From Coix lacryma-jobi var. lacryma-jobi (Eukaryota > Streptophyta > Magnoliopsida > Poales > Poaceae): a DNA stretch of 64,000 bases. Location: positions 147,939,705 through 148,003,704 of the forward strand of contig CM019824.1 in assembly GCA_009763385.1 (NCBI GenBank). Direction: 5' to 3'. The notes beneath the pieces are model-generated. The model saw nothing but the letters and a program-made list of their open reading frames with translations, was not told where the DNA came from and searched no databases. Shown here piece after piece: positions 45,463 to 54,897 of the stretch. Numbering within the stretch: position 1 is the first letter of the stretch; each line of letters starts with the position of its first letter. The position numbers and the translations under genes are program-made.

Positions 45463-47888
45463 CTAGGGGTTACTCACATAAACTTTGGTCACCCAAACAT
45501 TTCTCATAATCTCCCTCTTCTTGAGTGCACCAACATACTTAACGACAATCTTGCCGTTCTCTCCCCAACAACACAAATAATCACAAGTATAGCTTCGTGA
45601 TATAGGCTTTTGTTGCTTGGGGACCTCCACTTGCTTCTCCTTGTTGACCTTGTCATTTGCAAGTGTGGCCTTTGGTTTGGCAACCTTGTTTGCCTTGTTC
45701 ATGAGGTCAAAGAGAGGAACCCCTTTGTTAAAGTTAACAAAGGGTACCCCGTTGACCATCTTCCTTCCATTTGCCTTGCCACCATACCTATTGTAACCAA
45801 TCCCATCCTTGATGGATGAGTGTCTTGCGGTCTTGAGGATGTCCTTTGGTTGTTCCACCTTACACTTGCAACCATTCCTCAAGATCATGTTCAACCGTTG
45901 GATCTCTTTGCTTTTCTTCCCTAACTCAACAGTGTTAGTTGCACAAGCATTTATATCAATTTTATAGCATCTTTTGCAACCGTTACTTGTTGAAGCATTA
46001 GAGTTATCGGAATCCTTAGGAGCAGTTAAAGAAGTACTACTTCAAAGAGTGTTGTAGCTTAGTTCAAGAGTTTGATATTTATCTTGAAAGCTTGTGAGGC
46101 TTTCTTGAACCAAGCTAACCTTACTCTTTAGATTAGCAATTGAGTCATTGCTCGTGGAACACTCCTTAGCCAACTTCTTGTTAGAGTCATTGGCTAAAGA
46201 TAATTCCACGGTCAATTTCTCAACCTTCAACTTCTCCTCGACAAGAGAGGCTTCCAATGCAAGGTTCTTTTCTCTCTCTTGAGATATCAAGTTCCCTTGC
46301 AAAGCGAGACTCTCATTCCAACTTTCCAATTTAGTGAGCAGTTTTAATATTTTTGGTCCACCTTTCTTACCAAATTTTCTAATTATGCTTAGTTCAAATT
46401 CATCCATATCATCATCACTATATTCATCACTAGAACAAGTAGGAGACTTAGATGATACCTTCTCATCCTTAGCCATGAAGCAAGAATGAGTGAAGTCATC
46501 CTCGTCGTCCGAGAGACTCTCGAACAAGCGTGATGGAGCGGTCGATGTAGCCATGTTGGAGAAGAGGCTTGGAGAAGTGGTCTTGTGTATGGCGATGTCG
46601 GCTGCTCCCTTCTCCTTGCCCTTGCTCTTCTCTTCATCACTTGATTCATCTTCCAAGAACCATTCTTCACCAAGATGAGCTTCACCACCACCTCTTCTTC
46701 TTTGGTTCTTGTCATCACTCTTGCTAAACTTGCTCGTGTTCTTCTTTTGTGGACAATCAGCGATGAATTGATCATCCGCACCACACTCATAGCAATTCCT
46801 CTTCTTTGACTTCTTGAAGTATCCACCTTTGCCCTTCTTGTACATCTTCTTCCTCATGAATCTTCTAAAGTTCTTTACAAGAAGCGTAATCTCGTCATTA
46901 GAATCATCGCTCCCTTCACTTGATGAATCATGTTGGGCTCTACTTCCTTCTTCTTGCTTGGCCTTGAGAGCTACCACTTTCTTGTTGCTTGCTTCTTGGT
47001 CTTCTATGGCCTCATCATCCAAGACTTCATGATGCTTTATCTTGGCAAGCATTGCATGTGGTCCCATGCTCTTATAGTTAGGTCTCTCCATGATAATTGA
47101 TGCAAGTGTCTTGTTCTTCTTCCTATATGCTCTCAATAGCTTTCTTGTAGCTGAGTTGTCATCCCACTTGTTATCTCCAAGAGCTCTAATCTTGTTTATC
47201 AAGGTCATGAACCAATCAAACATTTGTTGAGTGGTTTCACCACTTTTGATAGTGAAGTTCTCGATCTTCCCTTGTAGAAGCTCTATGTTGCACTTTCTTA
47301 CACTTTGATCACCCTCATATGATATTCTGAGAGTGTCCCAAATCTTCTTGGCAACTACCATTCCATGGACCTTGGTACTCTCTTCAGGCTTGAGGCATGA
47401 TAGAATCAAGGATGCCGCTTGAGCATTTTGTTGGAACTCAATGGCATCTAGACGGTGTACTCTTCACCTTCAACATGACTTTGCCCATTCTCAACTATCT
47501 CTCAAGCTCTTGCAACAATAAGATGTATCTTCATCTTGTGTGCCCAATCATTGTAGTTGATTCCATCAAAGGAGGGTGGTTTGCCTAGATTGACGCTAGG
47601 CAAATGAAGGATCTTGCCCATTTGACCATAATCATATGGTATGCTTGTGAATTCCTTATCTTTCTTGTCTTTCTATTCATCTTCCTTCTTCTTATTGTCT
47701 TTGGGCTGTGGTGGAACTTCTCCACTTCCAGATGATTCAGCTTTGCTGCCCAAAGCTTGTTTCAAGCTCTCAATCTCATCCTTCATCTTCTTCATTTGAT
47801 CTTTGAATTGCTTTGCTTGAGTTTCTAACAGCTGCTCAGAAACTCTCTTGACAATGTCATTGACTGCTTCTTGACTTAGGCTAGACAT
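45463..47888 (-). pseudogene. gag of copia element D, broken
   Basis: The start ATG is at 47888 (MSSLSQEAVNDIVKRVSEQ). An N-terminal coiled coil ends at an in-frame TAG (47673). A frameshift near 47460 leads into the gag core (ILSCLKPEESTKVHG, KIWDTLRISY, FMTLINKIRALGDNKW; from 47409). The zinc knuckle reads CYECGADDQFIADC (about 46798-46757): the usual His is Gln, so metal binding is probably lost. Acidic and Ser-rich parts follow, then a C-terminal coiled coil with a stop at 46042, and GCKRCYK-type cysteine pairs. It closely parallels the gag of A, which keeps the His. Confidence 0.85.
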
Positions 47889-47929
47889 GATTTCTCCCTT
47901 ATGCGGTGAAGCGCTAACACAAGGGTTAG

Positions 47930-47941
47930 GCTGCGATACCA
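47930..47941 (-). promoter_or_regulatory. Primer binding site of element D
   Basis: The minus strand reads TGGTATCGCAGC, two changes from TGGTATCAGAGC, two bases inside the 5' LTR. Confidence 0.85.
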
Positions 47942-47943
47942 AT

Positions 47944-49727
47944 TGAAAGGATCAAATCAGCCTAGAGGGGGTGAATAGGTGATTTTCTGCTAACTAAAAC
48001 TTCACAAACTAAAACTTGTAGTTAGATAACAACTGGTATTACCGGTTTGTTTGGGTAGGTACTACTGGGTATGAGACATCGGTACTACCGACACAAACAA
48101 ACGGCACTACCGAAATCCGAAAGAGAAACTACAAATCCAATATATGTGAGCTATGAATGTAAATCAAAGAAGTGCCCCACTTCCCTAAGTATTGTAGATG
48201 AAGACTCTGTCCTCTCCAAGCCTTGGTCACAACCCCCGATGTAGATCGAGCCTTCCAATCCTAAGAAAGAGATAGGGAGAGGAAGAACACGAAGAATCAC
48301 AAGTACAAGCGCAATATCTAATGTAGAAATAACAACAAGCACACGGGACACAGTGATTTATCCCGAGGTTCGGCCACACCACTAAGGAGTGCCTACGTCC
48401 TCGTTGTTGAGGTGACCACCAAGGTCGGAGTTTCTTTCACATCCTTGCCTCACCCAAGCAACCACAAAGGCTACTTGAGTTTCTCCACTAGAAATCACAG
48501 GGGGTAATACAAACGCTTCGGGAGGCCCTCACAAATGAATCAACACGGGCAACCACGAAGAACACCTAACCGGCTAGGGTTCAAAGAACCCAAGAGTAAT
48601 AGAAACAAGCCAGGCCGGCTAGATGTGAAACCAAGTGCTCAAGTCGTAGATCGAAGCTTCCCACTCTCTAATCTCACTTCCCTAGCTCAAATCTTGCAAG
48701 GGAATGAATCTAGGAGCAAAGGGGGAGAGAGAGGGGAGGAGTTAATGCTTGGAGAGTATTTTGTCAGTTGGTAGGTTGCAATAAGTGAAAGGAATGAGTC
48801 GGTGACGGTTAAAAGAGAAGTGGAGAGCTATTTATAGTTCCCAGTCCCGAGGCCCGTCAGTAGTACCGACCACACATGGTCAGTAGTACCGACCGGCCAA
48901 AAACCGTTGCGCCAGATCTGAGTTGACCTAGATCCAACTACCGGTCAAAGGTCGGTACCACCGAGGGCCGGTAGTACCGGCCTTATGGCGGTACTACCGC
49001 CAAGTCAAAAAACGCGGACCAACAGAGAGCTCTGTAAACCTGCCTTTCTACTGGCTTGGGTCGGTACCACCGAGGGTCGGTAGTACCGACCTTATGGCGG
49101 TACTACCGCCAAGCCATTTTGAACACGAATAGAGAGGTCTGCAAAAATGACCTTCCTACCGACCAAGGTCGGTACCACCGAGGGTCGGTAGTACCGGCCT
49201 TATGGCGGTACTACCGCCAAGTCATTTTCGAACCTACACAGAGAGGGTGTTAGAATGATCTAGGTGGCCGGTACTACCGACCTTATGGCGGTACTACCGC
49301 CAGTTCAAAATGAACTCTATCCAGAGAGCATTGTGTGCTGCCTCCCTGGTCGGTACTACCGACCCCCATGGTCGGTACTACCGACTGTACAAAATTACAT
49401 CTATGTGTTCGTGATCGTGTGGTGACTCTCAAGCAAACTTTAGTTAGTCGATTTGAGCACTTTTCTCCACATCTAGTCAACCTAATTTGTGACCCTCTTG
49501 ATAGTTTGGCTTACGTATAACTCAAGTTTAAAATTAAACTTTCAATCCACCACTTGAGCTAGGCAACTTTTGTCCAACTATACTTAACGTGCTTTGTTCA
49601 TGAGATTTCAACATTTCAAATCTTTCTAAGGACTAACACCTGCATACATGCTTTTATAAATCCGTTAGTCCCTAATTTGATTGTCATTAATTAGCCAAAA
49701 CCCACATTGGGGGTGAACTCACTTACA
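47944..49727 (-). repeat. 5' LTR of element D, intact
   Basis: 1784 bp, uninterrupted. In element orientation: TGTAAGTG start, GGTAGTACC palindrome array (49388-48858), TATA box CTATAAATAG (48828-48837), two more palindromes in U5 (48030-48115), end CCTTTCA. It is the template that shows how the 3' LTR pieces fit together. Confidence 0.92.
48858..49388. repeat. GGTAGTACC palindrome array of LTR D
   Basis: About sixteen copies of CGGTAGTACCG or its complement, often paired as opposite orientations 10-25 bp apart, directly upstream of the TATA box. Same motif as in LTR A and the middle part of the D 3' LTR. Confidence 0.85.
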
Positions 49728-49732
49728 CTTGG

Positions 49733-51491
49733 TGGTTGCTAGCTTCTGTAGATCAATCTTGAGTTTTGCATTCTCATTCTTGATCTTGACATAGTCATCA
49801 TAGTGTTCGGCTTCATGCTCACTAACCAAGTCCTCACAAGATGTTGCTATATCACACTTAACAACCTGGTTAGAAGCATCATGTGTCTCAAGGGAAAGTA
49901 TATCATAAGCAATAGTGAGAGCATCATGATCAACTTTAACTTGAGTATATTGTTCTTTGAGCAAAGCATAGCTAGTGTTGAGCTCACTATGCATCTTATC
50001 AAGTTTTTCATTTTTAGCTTTGAGCTCCTTGTTAGAGGACTTGAGCTTCTTGATAGAGGATGACATGCTACCAATTTCATTTTGAAGCTCATCACTAGCA
50101 TGTGTGACATTGTTATACTTGTCTACAAGAGATTCATTGTCACGAATAAGCCTTTCATTTTTAGCTCTAGTCTTTCTTATGATTTTAGAGTAGTTGTTTA
50201 GCAATTCAACAAGTTCATCATAAGAAGGAGCTTGGAACTCTCCATCACTAGAGTCATCATCGCTTTGTACCTTCCAGTCACACTTTGCCATGAGGCATAG
50301 GTGTGTAGAGGATGATGGCGACGGTGGTGGTGGTGGTGTAGAGGTCCCAAACACTAGAGCGGTCACCTTCTCCTTCTCATCATCACTATCTTCATTGGAC
50401 GAGCCACCGGAGGAGTCAATGACGGTGAGCCAATCACAACCAATGTATGCTTTACCACCTTTCTTGTGGTATTTCTTCTACTTGCCTTCTTTCTTCTTGT
50501 AAGGCTTCTCATTTCTCTTCTCATCTTCACTTGATGAGTCATACTTCTTGCCCTTGTTCTTGTTCTTGTAGTTGTCCTTCTTGGGCTTGATGCATTGGTG
50601 AGCGAGATGGCCAAGATCACCGCAATTGTAGCAATCCATTTTGGATAATGGCCTTCTCTTGCTACTAGTGAAGAACTTCTTCTTCTTTGAGTCAAAGTTG
50701 ACTCCATTCTTATGAAGCTTCTTCAACATCTTTGTGGTCTTCCTCACCATGAGAGCAATGTTGGAGTCATCTTCATCATTGCTTGTGCTCTCATGGTGAA
50801 CCTCTATTGCCTTGGACTTGCCCTTCTTGTCATGGCTTGCTTCGAAGGCCAAGTCCTTCTTCTTGTCAGTGGAAGAGCCACCACTTGGTGTGATGTGCAT
50901 GTACATCTCATGAGCATTGATCTTTCCTAAGATTTGAGTTGGAGTTGTGGTGAAAAGATCACTTTGATGAAGCACCGTCACAATGTGTCCATATTTTTCA
51001 ATTGGAAGGACACAAAGAATCTTCCTCACAACATCGGATGGTTGCATTTGTTTGAGGCCAAAGACCATTCAATTCTTCTACAAGAACATTCAACCGTGAG
51101 TACATTTCATTTGCAATTTCATTTGCATGCATATCAAATGAATTAAGCTTTTGCATGACAAGATGATATCGTTCCTCACGCTCACTCTTAGTTCCCTCAT
51201 GGAGCGTACAAATATTATCCCATAGCTCATGGGCGTCTTTGTGGTTTCAGACGCGGTTAAACACATCATTGCAAATGCCTCTAAAGATGATGTTTTTGGC
51301 CTTTGCATTCCACTTCTCATTTTCTTCCTCATGAGGTGTGAGACTAGTGGACTCCTTGGGTTTGGGGACCCAGTTATCGCGACTTGGCGGCATTTTACAT
51401 CGACCACCTCTAGGTACGACTCCATATAGATTTTACAATATGGAAAGTCGTCTCCCTCGAACATGGGAGGTTGTCCATCACCTCCGGACAT
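49733..51491 (-). pseudogene. gag of copia element B (first half)
   Basis: The start ATG is at 51491 (MSGGDGQPPMFEGDDFPYCK). The gag core is shifted over several frames to about 51068. It then reads DVVRKILCVLP and INAHEMYMHITPSGGS, the basic stretch, and the first zinc knuckle CYNCGDLGHLAHQC (about 50650-50610). It stops at 50478, and the same region continues in another frame into MTALVFGTSTPPPPP and a long coiled coil ending LQKLATTK at the CTTGG target of element D. The rest is at 20475-19886. It is broken by at least two frameshifts or stops and by the D insertion. It would form the Gag of a Sirevirus different from A, D and E. Confidence 0.85.
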
Positions 51492-51530
51492 TTTAACTCT
51501 AGGCGATTAAGCCTAAATCGAGAGCACGAG

Positions 51531-51542
51531 GCTCTGATACCA
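51531..51542 (-). promoter_or_regulatory. Primer binding site of element B
   Basis: The minus strand reads TGGTATCAGAGC, a perfect copia primer site, two bases inside the LTR. Confidence 0.9.
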
Positions 51543-51544
51543 AT

Positions 51545-53036
51545 TGAAAGGATCAAGATGCCCAAGAGGGGGGTGAATTGGGCTTTTCTAAAAATTCTTG
51601 TGTTAATTAAAACCTATCAAGCCCAATTAACCCCTTTGTGCTTACAAGTGTGTTTCACTAGACTCTATCGCACAAAAGACTATACCTATTCCATTCCTAC
51701 TCTAGCAAGGCAATTCAATTATGAATGAACAACAAGTAAATTGCGGAATTGAATTGCTCAAATATAAATGTGTATGTAAAGGGAGTAGAAATGACTCGAC
51801 GATCTTTTTGCCGAGGTATCGAGGTGTCGGCACACCCCCTCGTTGGAGCACCCGCGCAAGGGTATCGCTCCCCCTTGATCCGCGCAAGGATCAAGTGCTC
51901 ACTATGAGCTGATTCTTCGCCACTCCGGCCCGGTGAATCGCTCACTACCAGTCACAAGCCAACTTGGATCATCCACAAAGCCACCGGATGATCACCAAGC
52001 TCTTCGATCACCACCAAGCCATCTAGGTGATGCCGATCACCAAGAGTAACAAGCTAGAACTCTCACTTGACCAAGCCAAGGCCAAAGAGAAGGATGGATG
52101 CACATTTGCTACTCTCTTTCACTGATGGGGTCACTAATTCTCACAATTAGAAAATCTCTCAACCTCACTAGGGTTCTTGCTCTCCCTTGCTCTCTCAAGG
52201 TGTTTCTCAGCAGAATGAATGGGCAAGAACACTCTAAAGGAGGTGGAGGAGGAGTATAAATACTCCCCAACCGGCTATCCAAAAGAGCTTCAAACAACAC
52301 AGTTTTCGGGGGCATCGGACGCGCCGATGCCCTCGACCCAACGGTCGACTGTACTTTTCTGACACGCAGGTTTATTTGACATCTGCCTCTGCCTCAGACG
52401 CGTCCGATGCAGATCTGACCTCTCTGGAACCTCTCTGCATGGACATCGGACGCTGGCCCTCAGCGTCCGATGTACCCCTCAGGGCAACCTCTCATGAATA
52501 GTGGCATCGCAGCGTCCGATGTGATAACATCAGAGCGTCCGATGTCACATACCAGAGACTCTCAAGTCTAAGTGACATCGGACGCGCGTCCGATGCCACT
52601 AAGGTCAGCGTCTGATGCCCATTTCAGGATCGAAACAACTTCGGATCGCGACGCTGCCTTAACGACTTTTCATCCCCACGACATAAGGGTTATGAAATAA
52701 TAAGTGTGCACCACACCTACCTCAATAGTCTCATCTAGGTCAAGCTACTGATTCACGCTCCCCTTTATAGTATGACCAAAGGAAAAACAAAGACCTAAGA
52801 CTATCTAAGTGTCCTCCAACACCATGTGACACTTAGCCTAGCCTATCAACGTCTTCTTCGTCCATCCTTTGAAAACCGAAACAATTTTCATCGCCAGGAG
52901 ACAAGAACTTCATACGCCCGTATCGTCACCATTACCATGACCTAACTCATCCATGTTTCTGCAAAACACACGTTAGTCATAGTAATCTTGTGTTTCATCC
53001 AATCACCGAAATCCACTAGGGGCCAAGATGCGTTCA
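51545..53036 (-). repeat. 5' LTR of element B
   Basis: In element orientation it starts TGAACGCATCTTGGCCCC and ends CTTGATCCTTTCA, about 1492 bp. The TATA element lies in the near-palindrome GGAGTATAAATACTCC (52251-52266). The U3 part carries ATCGGACGC/GCGTCCGAT inverted repeats. The 3' LTR of B is not in this window or was lost when the chimeric segment at 17224-18769 formed. The outer end is inferred from the LTR start pattern; no second duplication copy is available. Confidence 0.75.
52311..52622. repeat. CATCGGACGC inverted-repeat cluster of LTR B
   Basis: Repeated CATCGGACGC and GCGTCCGATG arms with variable spacers. One pair forms a perfect 20-bp palindrome at 52576-52595. It lies upstream of the TATA box in element orientation. 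Confidence 0.85.
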
Positions 53037-53937
53037 GCGCCGCCCGACCACCATCTCCACCGCCGGGCCTGCCTGCCTCCCTAAACCCCCCTCCTTTCTA
53101 AGCCCGCCGGAGTTGGGGGGGAATGGAAGAGCTCGCCAGAACCCTACCGGATCGGCCGGAGTTGGGGAAGAAAGGGAAGATGAGAAGGAGGAGGACAAGA
53201 AGGGGGAAACCTACCGGCCATGGCGGATCCGACACCACCGTTGCCGGATCCGGCGAATCGGACACCGCCGCCACCGGATCCGCCATGGCCGGCGTGGGGA
53301 GGCGGTGGGGCGATGGGGCGTGGGCACGTGGATGCCAGTGTCATACCGATGAGAGGGAGGGAGGAAGGAAGTCATGGGAGGTCGTCGCCGGTGAGAGGGA
53401 GGGAGCCGCGAGCGGAGGGAGGCCGCGTCTGGGTAGAGGGAGGCCGCGTCCGGCTGGTGAGAGGGAGCCAGACGCGGTAATGTAATCTTTACCGATTTAA
53501 AAATGGTGTGTGTGGGGGGTGGGTGGGTGGGGTGTTACGGTGGGGGTTGGTTGCGTACTTGCGTGCTCTGAGACTGTCTGCACCGTGACCTTTATATGAT
53601 CCTGAAGGAAATATTTAGAGGAAGAAACTGTTGCAGCGTTATACGCTATAGGTTCCGGAAGGAACACCCTTCCGCTAAATCTACCGGTGAGGGAGACGCA
53701 TACAGGAGGTACGAACATGGGACCGTGGGTTGCTGCCGCATGCGGAGAGGGAGCCGGAGGAGAGAGGAGAGAGGTGACCAGCGGGCCCCATTTTTGGGAC
53801 TAACTAAAAAATGTTATATCTCACCAACCGAAAACCTAAATTAAATTATGATTGCACTATTAAATTTGTTGCAATTAATTCTTCAAAATTAGATCTCTCA
53901 TGGATATATTTAGATAAAGTGACAAGTGGGCCCATAG
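53037..53937. other. GC-rich to AT-rich flank, no gene recognised
   Basis: 53037-53480 is GC-rich with GGATCCG-type and GAGGGAG repeats and yields overlapping open frames on both strands, none with recognisable motifs. 53481-53937 becomes AT-rich. It could be a gene-fragment capture or an old promoter region; nothing firmer can be said. Confidence 0.4.
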
Positions 53938-54468
53938 TAAAGATGGCAACGGGGCGGGTCTGGACCCAAAACCCGCGGCTTTAGACCCGACGGGGCCGAG
54001 GCGGGTCTAGTTTTTGCCCCGCGGGTTTGCAAGTTCGGGGACCCGAAACGGGGTGGGTCGCGTTCGGGTATTACATTTCCCCCGCGGGTGCCCATCGGAG
54101 ACCCGAAATATTATTGTTGTATTGCAGTATATGTTGTATGTTGGTCGCATAATATTTTCATTTATTAAAAGATTATATTCAACTCTCAGATTCTTATTCC
54201 TGACTATTAAAATTACATTTTGGGTTCTTGATCTTGTATTTCGATTGCTATTTGCATGATACAAATATATTTATATAGTAAAAATATTAATTCTATAATG
54301 TTACTGTGTTGTCGAAACCCAGGGTTCGGGTCCCCCGTCGGGTTCGGGGGCGGGGGCAGATTCTAACCCGAATCGGGGTTCGGCTTCGGGGCAGGTCTTC
54401 TTGGCGGGTTTCGGGTGCGGGTCCACGAATGCTCCACCCGCATCGAACCTGATCCGTTGTCATCTCTA
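53938..54468. mobile_element. 531-bp hAT-like non-autonomous element
   Basis: Terminal inverted repeats TAAAGATGGCAACGG and TAGAGATGACAACGG (inverted). Putative degenerate 8-bp duplications GCCCATAG (53930-53937) and GCCTACAA (54469-54476) differ by three transitions. The ends are rich in CGGGTTCGGG-type repeats, the centre is AT-rich, and no transposase is present. It resembles 36861-37410. Confidence 0.65.
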
Positions 54469-54779
54469 GCCTACAATGGATAGAGGATGATATAGAGGAT
54501 GAATGGATGTACCAGAAATAAGTATAGAGAAGAGAATCTTGATGATCAAACAGTATAGAGGATAAAAATAGAGGAACGTGAGTGCGGATAGCATGGTTCG
54601 GGCGGGGCTGGACGAAACGGGAGAGCCTACAATGGATAGAGGATGATATAGAGGATTAATAGATGTACCAGAAATAAGTATAGAGAAGAAAATCTTGATG
54701 ATCAAACAGTATAGAGGATAAAAATAGAGGAACGTGACTGCGGATAGCATGGTTCGGGCGAGGCTGGACGAAACGGGAG
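54469..54779. repeat. 156-bp tandem duplication upstream of the dioxygenase gene
   Basis: Two copies, 54469-54624 and 54625-54779, both beginning GCCTACAATGGATAGAGGAT and differing at only a handful of positions. They lie 119 bp or more upstream of the start codon, in the likely promoter. Confidence 0.9.
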
Positions 54780-54897
54780 GGATGAGGGCGACAAGATAGG
54801 AAGTCCCCGCGGCCACGAGGCCCCGACTCACCTTGCCATTCCACGGAGCACCGACACCGACCGAGGTTCTCGACTCCGCTCGAGCAATCCGCCAGCC

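Larger units (their letters stand above)
20476..49727 (-). mobile_element. Sirevirus-type copia element D with nested insertions
   Basis: The 5' LTR is 47944-49727 and the 3' LTR begins at 20476. Both outer ends read TGTAAGTG... in element orientation, and the TSD is CTTGG (20471-20475 and 49728-49732). The element carries gag-pol (42079-47888), an accessory ORF (37897-41218), repeated polypurine tracts and a hAT-like MITE. Its 3' LTR is split by element 2 (21063-32487) and by a solo LTR (33257-36316). The three LTR pieces (20476-21062, 32493-33256, 36322-36754) sum to 1784 bp, equal to the 5' LTR, which strongly supports this reading. D sits inside the gag of element B. Confidence 0.92.

Noticed and set aside
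53098..53485. Overlapping open frames with GGATCCG repeats
   Set aside because: Short, repetitive, present on both strands, no recognisable domain; kept only as an unannotated GC-rich stretch.
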